Source of the DNA: an uncultured Collinsella sp.
GTDB lineage: Bacteria; Actinomycetota; Coriobacteriia; Coriobacteriales; Coriobacteriaceae
Direction of reading: 5' to 3'
NCBI GenBank assembly: GCA_902495545.1
Contig: CABUXM010000061.1
Span: 1 to 13,224, forward strand
Length of the DNA stretch: 13,224 bases
Shown here: piece by piece, positions 1 through 5,899 of the stretch
How the letters are laid out: each line of letters opens with the position of its first letter
Numbering within the stretch: the first letter of the stretch is position 1
The notes under the pieces: generated by a model
The model's input: only the letters and a program-made list of their open reading frames with translations
What the model was told of the DNA's origin: nothing
Databases searched by the model: none
Program-made: the position numbers and the translations under genes

Positions 1-67
1 CGGCGGTCGGCCCCATGCCGTCCTCCGTCGCCAGGAGGAAGAGCTCGACCTTCTCCCTGCTGTACAT
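1..67 (-). CDS. N-terminus of a probable IS3-type transposase (partial)
   Basis: The gene reads leftward off the window edge, so only about 22 residues are visible, beginning MYSREKVELFLLATEDGMGP. This looks like the start of the helix-turn-helix protein (OrfA) that helps IS3-family transposases bind their ends. The ATG at 67-65 is preceded by a good ribosome binding site (GGAGG read on the minus strand at 74-78). Just upstream, 83-99 is a perfect 7-bp stem with a 3-base loop (GGACCGC-CCC-GCGGTCC), which could limit transposase expression. The minus-strand sequence GACAGAAAGTTGGACC at about 97-112 resembles the left ends of IS150-group elements, so the element boundary is probably between about 100 and 140. 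The family call rests on recalled similarity of a very short fragment. Confidence 0.5.
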   Translation of the reverse strand, partial: MYSREKVELFLLATEDGMGPTA

Positions 68-140
68 GCGAACCTCCAGTCCGGACCGCCCCGCGGTCCA
101 ACTTTCTGTCCGCACCCCCTTTGCGCCACCTAGGTCACAA

Positions 141-164
141 AACAGTCCCTATTTCACCGCAACT
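141..164 (+). repeat. Single arm of a dispersed hairpin repeat (copy A)
   Basis: The 24 bases begin AACAGTCCCTATTTCACC and end GCAACT. They closely match the right arm of the inverted repeats at 987-1010 and 11578-11601. No matching left arm is seen in the 120 bases to its left, where the putative insertion sequence begins. It is also the 3'-flanking sequence of the leftward regulator gene. Confidence 0.6.
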
Positions 165-178
165 TATATGGGGATTGA

Positions 179-871
179 TTAGATGAACGAGTCTTTGGAC
201 AGCTCAAAATAGTCGGGATGCAAGGCGATAACCGGGCCCTGCTCCTCGGGCATCAGGTGCAAGTGCGTCTCTGCCAGATAACTCGCCGCATCGGTATCGC
301 CCCTCTTAATGGCCTCGAGAATCCGGCGATGCTGCCGACGAATCGGCTCCCAATCCAGATCCTGCGACACCATACGCAACCAGTTGTATCGCTCAAAATG
401 CGTGTTGACGCTCTTCATCCAATCCCACAACATGTGACGGCCGGCAATCACGAAACACGTCTCATGGAACAGGTTATCCAGGTCGAAAAAGCGACGCGTT
501 TCGCTATGGTCGAGCGACTCGGACTCGGCAAGAATCTGCTCAAGCCGATGCTTTTGCTCGGGCGAGGCGGCCGAACAGCATTTAATAAGCACGCTTCTCT
601 CGAGTTTCTCGCGCAAGAAACAAGCATTCTCGGCGCGTTCCATGCTGATCTTAGAAACGTAGGTCCCGCTTTTGGGACGCGTTTCCACCAGCTCCTGCTC
701 GCGCAGGCGCACAAAGGACTCGCGAATGGGCGTGCGCCCGATTCCCGTCTCCTTTTCCAGACCAATCGCCGAAAGGCGCGTGCCGGGCTTGAGCTCGGCA
801 TAGATGATCTTGGAGCGCAATGCGTTGTATGCCTGATCTTGCAGGCTCTGATAATGCTGGTGCTGTTCCAT
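179..871 (-). CDS. GntR-family transcriptional regulator, FCD subfamily
   Basis: This 230-residue protein has the usual length and layout of FadR/FCD-type GntR regulators. Residues 10-75 form the winged-helix DNA-binding domain, with the typical LRSKIIYAELKPGTRL and TPIRESFVRLREQELVETRP blocks. The rest is an all-helical effector domain with candidate metal or ligand histidines in FDLDNLFHE, RRQHRRIL and ETHLHLM. FCD regulators usually sense organic acids or sugar acids; the ligand here is unknown. An in-frame ATG lies further upstream at 985, but that extension would run through the inverted repeat at 944-1010 and is not family-like. I chose the ATG at 871, which has GAGGG four bases upstream. 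The gene is divergent from the YczE-type gene and separated from it by about 490 bases. It lies between repeat copies A and B. Confidence 0.85.
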   Translation of the reverse strand: MEQHQHYQSLQDQAYNALRSKIIYAELKPGTRLSAIGLEKETGIGRTPIRESFVRLREQELVETRPKSGTYVSKISMERAENACFLREKLERSVLIKCCSAASPEQKHRLEQILAESESLDHSETRRFFDLDNLFHETCFVIAGRHMLWDWMKSVNTHFERYNWLRMVSQDLDWEPIRRQHRRILEAIKRGDTDAASYLAETHLHLMPEEQGPVIALHPDYFELSKDSFI

Positions 872-915
872 AAAGCCCTCGGATGAAGCCTCGGTTAATC
901 GAATACCACCATGCA

Positions 916-944
916 ATACTATCGCATCCCCCGCCCCATCATAA
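916..944 (-). promoter_or_regulatory. Candidate sigma-70-type promoter for the leftward GntR gene
   Basis: Read on the minus strand, TTATGA (944-939), 17 bases, then TAGTAT (921-916). Transcription would start near 909, giving a leader of about 38 bases to the ATG at 871. The first base of the -35 box is the outermost base of the perfect inverted repeat. The hexamers are imperfect, so this is moderate support only. Confidence 0.4.
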
Positions 945-1010
945 GTTGCGGTGGAATAGTTCCTGTTCAAGGCCTTCAGCAGCAAAAACAGGAACTATTC
1001 CACCGCAACT
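944..1010. repeat. Perfect 24-bp inverted repeat (copy B)
   Basis: The left arm 944-967 (AGTTGCGGTGGAATAG then TTCCTGTT) is the exact reverse complement of the right arm 987-1010, with a 19-base loop at 968-986. Both strands could form a very stable hairpin. No T-run follows on either strand, so it is not a canonical intrinsic terminator. The same arm sequence occurs diverged at 141-164 and 11535-11601, which marks it as a dispersed element rather than a local structure. Confidence 0.9.
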
Positions 1011-1033
1011 ACAGCCAACGAGTTGTTGCGATT

Positions 1034-1049
1034 AGGTGAACGTTCACCT
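1034..1049. promoter_or_regulatory. 16-bp palindromic operator, LacI/GalR geometry
   Basis: AGGTGAACGTTCACCT is a perfect 16-bp palindrome centred on CG, the geometry of LacI/PurR-family operators. It lies between the divergent GntR and YczE-type genes, about 40 bases upstream of a TATACT box at 1088-1093. Nearly the same 16-mer, with one base changed, is found at 10556-10571 ahead of dhuD. No LacI-family gene is in the window, so the binding protein must be encoded elsewhere if this reading is right. Confidence 0.6.
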
Positions 1050-1096
1050 TTTTATTGTTTTTCTCTTCGCAAATAAAATCCCGTGCGTATACTTAG

Positions 1097-1331
1097 GCTC
1101 AAACGAAACCGATTTCGTTGAGCGTGGGCAATAGGATGCTAAGACGCACCCTACCATCTTGGCATCTTATCGCCCACGCAATACCATTTGCTTTCTTCCC
1201 GTCTCGTTGGACCTTTAGTCCCATTCCGGCACAGCGAGACACTTCCTAGACGACTGACCGTGGGGCCGGCTTTTCTGCTTTTGCAGCAGTGCCTCCGATA
1301 ACCCTCTTTTGCCGGCCCGGGTCAGCTTTTT
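1097..1331 (+). ncRNA. Structured 5' leader or small RNA upstream of the YczE-type gene
   Basis: A TATACT -10-like box at 1088-1093 would start transcription near 1100; no clear -35 is seen. The transcript then folds into successive hairpins. One pairs GCTCAAACGAAA (1097-1108) with TTTCGTTGAGC (1113-1123). The second is a 23-bp stem pairing 1122-1144 with 1157-1179, with two G-U pairs and one mismatch in the plus-strand RNA. The third pairs GTCTCG (1201-1206) with CGAGAC (1235-1240) and encloses GGAC-CTTTA-GTCC (1209-1221). The fourth is a terminator-like stem at 1254-1325. I do not recognise a known riboswitch class. It could be a cis-acting attenuator or a free-standing RNA of about 235 bases. 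Confidence 0.45.
1254..1331 (+). terminator. Terminator-like stem with U-tract inside the leader (possible attenuator)
   Basis: GGGCCGGC (1263-1270) pairs perfectly with GCCGGCCC (1311-1318), and CTGACC (1254-1259) pairs with GGTCAG (1320-1325) across a small internal loop. Five T residues follow at 1327-1331. The 40-base apical region holds a minor CTGC-TTTT-GCAG hairpin. No plus-strand gene lies upstream for it to terminate, and the next gene starts only 28 bases later, so conditional termination is the natural reading. Confidence 0.55.
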
Positions 1332-1358
1332 CACACAACCGAAAGGACGGGTAGCAAC

Positions 1359-2039
1359 ATGCGACCGCTCATCATCATGCATGGCGAGAACATCGACTGG
1401 TGCCATACCGTCATCAGAATGCTGATGTATCTTGTGGGTGTTGCAGTACTGGCACTCGGTATGAGCCTCCAGACGGCATCCGGCCTGGGCGTCGCCGCGC
1501 TCACGTGCTTTGCCACAACCCTATCCATGCTCACTGGCAAGACGCTCGGCTTTTGGATCACCGCAACCTACGTCGCCTACATCGTGGCGCAATTAGCCAT
1601 CTTGCGAAGCGAGTTCCAGCCGCGCATCCTGCTCGAGTTGTTCTTCTCAACGCTGATTGGCGGCTTGACCGACCTCTTCATGGCGGTCAACCCACTGCAT
1701 CCCACGGCACTCCCCACACAGATTGCGACCATGCTGCTCTCCCTCGCTGTCACCGCATTTGGCGTAAGTCTCGTCGTCAACATGGGCGTTGTCCCCAACG
1801 CGCCCGACGGCTTGGTGCAAGTCATTGCCGAAAAGCTTAAACGCCGCTTTGGTGACGTAAAAGTCGTGTTTGACTGCTCACATGTCGCCGCCTCGCTCGC
1901 GTTGTCGCTGATCTTTATGTACAACCTGGGCGGCTTTGGCGTCACGACCGCCATCTCGGCACTGTTCCTGGGCCATGTCATCAACGTCGCCAACAAGCTG
2001 TTCGCCCAGCGCTTTATCCGCGCGGCATTCGGAAAATAG
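1359..2039 (+). CDS. YczE/YitT-type integral membrane protein
   Basis: The 226-residue protein is strongly hydrophobic, with about five or six membrane segments at roughly residues 18-38, 60-82, 91-110, 124-146, 170-188 and 192-210. The loop NAPDGLVQVIAEKLKRRFGDVKVVFDCS is typical of the YczE-like family of small bacterial membrane proteins. Family members are widespread in Firmicutes and Actinobacteria, with no firmly established substrate. The ATG at 1359 follows AAAGGACGGG at a workable distance; a second in-frame ATG at 1377 would remove six residues. The gene stands alone and is preceded by the structured leader and terminator-like hairpin, so its expression is probably controlled after transcription starts. 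The mostly rare-free, GC-rich codon use matches its neighbours. Confidence 0.75.
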   Translation: MRPLIIMHGENIDWCHTVIRMLMYLVGVAVLALGMSLQTASGLGVAALTCFATTLSMLTGKTLGFWITATYVAYIVAQLAILRSEFQPRILLELFFSTLIGGLTDLFMAVNPLHPTALPTQIATMLLSLAVTAFGVSLVVNMGVVPNAPDGLVQVIAEKLKRRFGDVKVVFDCSHVAASLALSLIFMYNLGGFGVTTAISALFLGHVINVANKLFAQRFIRAAFGK

Positions 2040-2065
2040 CACCACCGTAAGAACCCGCGAACAGC

Positions 2066-2125
2066 GCTATACGTTGCTATATCTTGCTATACTTTGCTAT
2101 ATCTTGCTATATCTTGCTATATCTT
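2066..2125 (+). repeat. Six 10-bp tandem repeats, unit GCTATATCTT
   Basis: Six contiguous copies run from 2066 to 2125. Copies 2, 4, 5 and 6 are GCTATATCTT, copy 1 is GCTATACGTT and copy 3 is GCTATACTTT. The array is AT-rich against a GC-rich background and ends 17 bases before the ATG of the ATPase gene. The 10-bp period puts each copy on nearly the same face of the helix. The units contain TATACT/TATATC strings that could act as -10 boxes. Confidence 0.9.
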
Positions 2126-2142
2126 GAGCAAAGGTGGCTCAC

Positions 2143-3234
2143 ATGCAAACAAACCCTTTTAAGCCCACAGCAGGTAAAACACCCCCCACGATTATCGGCC
2201 GCGAAGATGTGCTCGAAGAATTCAATGAGGGCCTCGTCAACGGGCCTGGTGCCCCTGGGCGCCTAATGCGCATAGCCGGCGTCCGTGGAACGGGCAAGAC
2301 GGTCCTCCTTGACGAGTGCTCACGTTTGGCGCAAAGCCGTGGCTGGACGGTCATAAAAGAGGTCGCAACCGAGGGACTTTGCCAGCGCATTCTCGAACAG
2401 CTGCAACCCAAATTCCAGGCCAAACACGCCAGATTTGAGCCCACCGTAGCTGGCATATCCATCGGCAGCATAGAAATTGAGCGAATCGGCCCATCGCTAC
2501 GCGACGCCATGAGACAGACAATATCCAAGAATGGAAATGGCCTGCTCATCACTCTCGACGAGGTTCAAGACGCAGAGCTCGATGAGGTCCGAACGCTCTC
2601 CATTGCGATTCAGCAGGTTATCGGCGAAGACCTTGATATCGCCTTTGTTTTTGCTGGGCTGCCTTCGATGATTGAAAGCATCATCAACGGAAAGACACTT
2701 ACGTTTTTGCGCCGTGCCCTCCCCTTTGATCTGAAGGCTGTGGCAGTAACCGAAGTGTCGTACTCCCTCGAGGAAACCATTGAAGCGTCTGGCATGGAGT
2801 TGCAGCCAGGTATTGCCGGCCAACTTGCCGAGGCAACGCAAGGTTATCCTTTCATGATCCAACTCGTTGGATACTACGCATGGCAGTTGGCAAGACGCGC
2901 ACATACACCGATTATTGGAGAAGAAGAAGCCGAGCGCGGCATTGCAACGGCACGCGAACGCTTCTGTGCCATGGTGATTGAGCCCGCGCTACAGCGCATT
3001 CCGCCCACGTGCATCGCTTATCTGCTGAGCATGGCATCTTTGGGGCAGACGAGCTCGACCAGCATGGTTGCCGATGCCCTAAACAAAACGCCTCAACAGG
3101 TGAGTTCCGTCCGCAGCCGCCTGTTAAGAGAATCGATTATCGAGGCTCCCTCGTACGGCAAGGTCTCATTTGCCATCCCCTACATGCGCGACTACCTCTA
3201 CGAGCACAAAGCCGAACTGGAAGTTGAACTGTAG
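2143..3234 (+). CDS. AAA-type ATP-binding protein (archaeal ATPase-like)
   Basis: This 363-residue soluble P-loop ATPase shows a Walker A motif GVRGTGKT at residues 46-53 and a Walker B LLITLDEVQD at about 134-143. A sensor-like strand, IAFVFAGLPSM, lies at about 168-179. The C-terminal third reads as a winged-helix domain (TSSTSMVADALNKTPQQVSS). The layout is that of ORC/Cdc6-like and archaeal-ATPase families, whose bacterial members are mostly of unknown function. I chose the ATG at 2143 because AAAGGTGG lies five bases upstream. A GTG at 2134 would add three residues but has no ribosome binding site. The gene stands alone between two repeat arrays, the 10-bp tandem repeats before it and the palindromic units after it. 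No toxin, nuclease or phage gene adjoins it to suggest a role. Confidence 0.75.
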   Translation: MQTNPFKPTAGKTPPTIIGREDVLEEFNEGLVNGPGAPGRLMRIAGVRGTGKTVLLDECSRLAQSRGWTVIKEVATEGLCQRILEQLQPKFQAKHARFEPTVAGISIGSIEIERIGPSLRDAMRQTISKNGNGLLITLDEVQDAELDEVRTLSIAIQQVIGEDLDIAFVFAGLPSMIESIINGKTLTFLRRALPFDLKAVAVTEVSYSLEETIEASGMELQPGIAGQLAEATQGYPFMIQLVGYYAWQLARRAHTPIIGEEEAERGIATARERFCAMVIEPALQRIPPTCIAYLLSMASLGQTSSTSMVADALNKTPQQVSSVRSRLLRESIIEAPSYGKVSFAIPYMRDYLYEHKAELEVEL

Positions 3235-3253
3235 AAACGGCAACTGCCCTGCA

Positions 3254-3404
3254 AGACGAAAACCGTTTTCGTACGGATTTAAAGCAGACGTAAACGGTTT
3301 TCGTCTTGATTTGCGTACGGAATTAAGACGTAAATTGCGCTTTCGTACGCTTATTACCAGACGCAAATTGTTTTCGTCCGGCCATGCGTCCCCAATCTAG
3401 ACGA
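3254..3404. repeat. Array of degenerate palindromic units (AGACGnAAA...TTTTCGT)
   Basis: The motif AGACG recurs at 3254, 3286, 3326, 3359 and 3399, spaced 32, 40, 33 and 40 bases. The first four copies are each followed after about 10 bases by TTTTCGT or CTTTCGT, making imperfect palindromes of about 23 bases. Unit 1 contains the perfect CGAAAAC-C-GTTTTCG. In addition 3254-3268 is the exact reverse complement of 3291-3305. The array lies between the convergent ATPase and CBS genes. Near its end, GAGC-CCCGA-GCTC (3408-3420) followed on the minus strand by TTTT is a weak candidate terminator for the leftward operon. Confidence 0.6.
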
Positions 3405-3463
3405 AAAGAGCCCCGAGCTCGTATTGAACTGCATCCCAATTCTTGGACGGGCTAATTAGCGGC

Positions 3464-3970
3464 CTATTGGAAAAGGATGCCGAAGATGTATTTGGTGATG
3501 GCGGAGCGGCGGATGACCCCCACGAGTTTGCCCTCGTCATCAACCACAGGAAGCTTCTTGAACTTCTTCTTCGCCAGCAGCGCGGCGACGCGGGCGATGC
3601 TCTGCTCGGGACGGGCACACACTACCTGGCGCGTCGCGAAATCCATGACGCAGCGATCCTTCAGGTCTTCGATGCGCTGCTCAAGGCTCTGATCGTCGAA
3701 GTACAGCATGGACGCGTCGCCGCCCGTGAAGATGGTGTGAGCGCGATGCTGCGCGATGGCTCCCATGACATCGCCGTCGGAGATGAACCCGACCACCTGG
3801 TTGCGCTCATCGATTACGGGCATGCTGCTCCCCTCGTTTTCGGCGAGCATGCGCACCACGTCGGAAATCGTGCAATCCTGCGTGCAGGTGAACGGCTCTT
3901 CAATCATGATGCTCGAAACGGGCGTCCCCTCGAGCTCGAGCGGGATGCGCTCGGACAGAATCTCGGACAT
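3464..3970 (-). CDS. Two-CBS-domain protein
   Basis: This 168-residue protein consists almost entirely of a CBS pair. The first domain spans about residues 17-72 (VSSIMIEEPFTCTQDCTISD to VGFISDGDVMGAI). The second spans about 108-163 (CARPEQSIARVAALLAKKKF to GVIRRSAITKYIFGI). Such pairs bind adenine nucleotides and act as regulatory modules, but no effector domain is fused here. The start codon is three bases after the stop codon of the efflux gene, so the two are almost certainly co-transcribed and may be translationally coupled. That suggests an energy- or nucleotide-sensing partner for the transporter, or merely a shared transcript; the sequence does not decide. A long open frame on the opposite strand here is a coding shadow. 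Confidence 0.85.
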   Translation of the reverse strand: MSEILSERIPLELEGTPVSSIMIEEPFTCTQDCTISDVVRMLAENEGSSMPVIDERNQVVGFISDGDVMGAIAQHRAHTIFTGGDASMLYFDDQSLEQRIEDLKDRCVMDFATRQVVCARPEQSIARVAALLAKKKFKKLPVVDDEGKLVGVIRRSAITKYIFGILFQ

Positions 3971-3973
3971 CGC

Positions 3974-5413
3974 TTATGCCTCCTTCGTTTTCGGTGCGGT
4001 TTTCTTGGTGTGCACGCTGAATATGGCGCAGATAAGGGAAACGAGGCCGATTGCCGCGCACACCTTGTAAGCGACGCCCGCGCCCACGGCGGTGGCTACT
4101 TGGATGCTCGCATCGACGCCGGCCGACGCGGTGACGCTTGTCATGACCGTGATGATGAGCGCCGTGCACAAACCGCCGGCGACCTGGCGGCCGGTGTTCG
4201 CGATGGCGTTGCCGTGGGCGATCATGTCATTTTTCAAGGCATTGACACCCCATGTGTTCACCGGCATGTTCGCGAGCGACTGGCCGGCGGACTGCAGCAT
4301 GCAGAACAGCGCAACCACCAAGATGGGCGTGTTTACCGTCGAAAGCGAGAGCAGGAACAGGGCGCCGGTCATGAGGGCCAGGCCGACGATGGAGATGGCA
4401 CGCGGACCGAACTTGTCGAACACCACGCCGGAGATAGGGCTGATGATGATGCCCACCGCCGCGGCGGGAAGCATGGCCATGCCGGTTTCGAAGGCCGAAG
4501 CGCCAAGCGAGGTTTGCAGCAGCAACGGCAACAGCGTGTTGGTGACCAGGCATGCGGCGTTGATGAGCGTGACGATGATGGCGGCCACGCGGAACTCGCG
4601 CGTCTTGAGCGTGCCCAGTTGAAGCAGCGGGTCCTCGATTTTGCCCTGGCGTACGACGAACAGCACCAAGCACACGACACCCGCGACGATCGAGCCGAGC
4701 ACCACGGGGTTGCCCCAACCCATCGACGAGGCGCTCGAGAACCCGTAGAGAAGTCCGCCGAAGGCGATGGTGGAGAGGACGACCGAGGGCAGGTCGAGCT
4801 TGGGGCTCTTCAGCTCGCCCACGTTTTTCAGCATGAACACGCCCAGCACCAGCACGAGAATTGCGAGGGGGACGATGGCGCCGATCATGGTGCGCCAGCC
4901 GTACGTGTCGATCACCGCACCGCCTACGACGGGGCCGACCGCGGGACCCGCCGACATGACGATGCCCGCCATGCCCATAGCCGTTCCTCGTTTCTCGACG
5001 GGGAACACCAGCATGGGAACCACCGAGACAAGCGGCATGAGCACGCCTGAGCCCGCCGCTTGCAACACGCGACCGATGATGAGGAACAGGAAATCAGGGG
5101 CTGCGGCGCACAGCAGCGTGCCCAGCGCGAACACCAGCGTCGCCCCGAAGAATAGCGCGCGGGTGCTGAACTTGTCGATAAGGAACGCCGAAACGGGGAC
5201 CATGATGCCGCTCACCAGCGGGTATATGGACATGATCCACTGGGCAGTCGAGGCATCGATGGCGAAATCGGACATGATGACCGGCAGCGCAGGCGACATC
5301 ACCGTTTGGTTCAGTAGCGCCAAGAAGGCACCCAGGACGACGACCGCGACGATGCGGATCTGGGTACCGGTAATGCGCCCATTGGCGGGCGCGACCGTAC
5401 AATTATCAGACAT
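3974..5413 (-). CDS. Major facilitator superfamily efflux protein, DHA2 (EmrB/QacA-like) family
   Basis: The 479-residue protein has the length and hydrophobicity of 14-helix drug/proton antiporters in the cell membrane. LNQTVMSPALP at residues 34-44 is the family's conserved first-helix motif. IDKFSTRAL (79-87) is a degenerate motif A. The segment around 147-165, with SAGPAVGPVVGG, is the antiporter signature of helix 5 (motif C). Exported substrates are unknown; family members handle drugs, dyes and antimicrobial compounds. The ATG at 5413 has GAAGGAAG upstream. The CBS gene follows after three bases. The best promoter lies about 210 bases upstream (5621-5649), leaving a long leader with hairpins and a short reading frame that may control expression. 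Confidence 0.88.
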   Translation of the reverse strand: MSDNCTVAPANGRITGTQIRIVAVVVLGAFLALLNQTVMSPALPVIMSDFAIDASTAQWIMSIYPLVSGIMVPVSAFLIDKFSTRALFFGATLVFALGTLLCAAAPDFLFLIIGRVLQAAGSGVLMPLVSVVPMLVFPVEKRGTAMGMAGIVMSAGPAVGPVVGGAVIDTYGWRTMIGAIVPLAILVLVLGVFMLKNVGELKSPKLDLPSVVLSTIAFGGLLYGFSSASSMGWGNPVVLGSIVAGVVCLVLFVVRQGKIEDPLLQLGTLKTREFRVAAIIVTLINAACLVTNTLLPLLLQTSLGASAFETGMAMLPAAAVGIIISPISGVVFDKFGPRAISIVGLALMTGALFLLSLSTVNTPILVVALFCMLQSAGQSLANMPVNTWGVNALKNDMIAHGNAIANTGRQVAGGLCTALIITVMTSVTASAGVDASIQVATAVGAGVAYKVCAAIGLVSLICAIFSVHTKKTAPKTKEA

Positions 5414-5474
5414 AAGCTTCCTTCGTATCTATTCGATTCTTCGCCGAAGGCGCGCCGGCCCACGGGCGAAATAA

Positions 5475-5495
5475 CATGCACGTGCTATGCGTGCA
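5475..5495 (-). promoter_or_regulatory. Inverted repeat in the leader of the efflux operon
   Basis: ATGCACG (5475-5481) and CGTGCAT (5489-5495) form a perfect 7-bp stem with a seven-base loop. On the minus strand it begins immediately after the TGA that closes the short leader frame at 5496. It could be an RNA hairpin regulated by leader translation or a DNA operator for a MarR- or TetR-type repressor. Confidence 0.4.
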
Positions 5496-5609
5496 TCAGA
5501 TACGACAGGAAGAAAGCGGCTGCTCAGAGCGCACTTGGGGAACAACAGGAGAGGCCCCGTATACCAGGGGCCGCCGAATTGCGATGTATGCTTTGGTGAA
5601 ATCCTTCAT
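5496..5609 (-). CDS. Possible 37-residue leader peptide ahead of the efflux gene
   Basis: An ATG lies about five bases after the predicted transcription start, so translation would be nearly leaderless. The frame runs 37 codons to TGA and begins MKDFTKAYIAIRRPLVYG. A stem of GGCCCC and GGGGCC (5553-5572) lies within the frame, and a second hairpin begins at its stop codon. This arrangement resembles the leader peptides that control some resistance and efflux genes by ribosome stalling. There is no Shine-Dalgarno sequence and I recognise no homologue, so it may be chance in GC-rich DNA. Confidence 0.3.
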   Translation of the reverse strand: MKDFTKAYIAIRRPLVYGASPVVPQVRSEQPLSSCRI

Positions 5610-5620
5610 AGCGGGGAGGT

Positions 5621-5649
5621 ATTCTAGCAGCCGTCTTCGCCCCTTTCAA
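5621..5649 (-). promoter_or_regulatory. Sigma-70-type promoter for the efflux-CBS operon
   Basis: On the minus strand, TTGAAA (5649-5644), exactly 17 bases, then TAGAAT (5626-5621). Both hexamers are close to consensus. The start of transcription would be near 5614, about 200 bases before the efflux gene. It is the best promoter match in the window. Confidence 0.65.
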
Positions 5650-5899
5650 GGGATGTAACCCAGACGTTGATTTTCTTCACCGAGGCGCCATCGTTGACGG
5701 GTGGCGTGCTTCTCTATCGCCACACCGCGGGGCGAGGGAACGCCGCGGCGAGCTTGTACATCGGCTATGTGTGCAGCTGCGAGCGTGTCGCCGGCGCGCG
5801 CTGGGCGCCAGTCCGATCCGGCCGACTCTTGCCGACGGTCGGTCGCCGTCCTCCTCCATCTCCGCCTGCTCTGTTTTTGCTCGGCTCCCTTGTCGTATC
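5650..5899. other. Intergenic stretch without a recognisable gene
   Basis: This 250-base region lies between the leftward efflux promoter and the ArsC-like remnant. Open frames cross it in several phases, but none shows a family resemblance, a ribosome binding site or a plausible start. It probably includes decayed sequence from the missing 5' part of the remnant gene. Confidence 0.4.

Noticed and set aside
872..985. N-terminal extension of the leftward GntR regulator to an ATG at 985.
   Set aside because: The added 38 residues would be encoded partly by the inverted repeat, do not resemble the family, and lie upstream of the likely promoter. The ATG at 871 has a ribosome binding site.
3254..3404. 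Possible CRISPR array.
   Set aside because: The units are degenerate and palindromic, the gaps between them are only about 9-16 bases, and no cas gene is present.
3443..5050. A 535-codon open frame on the plus strand.
   Set aside because: It is antisense to the CBS and efflux genes, very rich in Asp, His, Arg and Gly, and has no family resemblance. It is a shadow of GC-rich codon use.
5540..5580. Possible tRNA or rRNA fragment around the GGCCCC/GGGGCC stem.
   Set aside because: No cloverleaf or TTCGA-like arm can be drawn. It is a single hairpin in the efflux leader.
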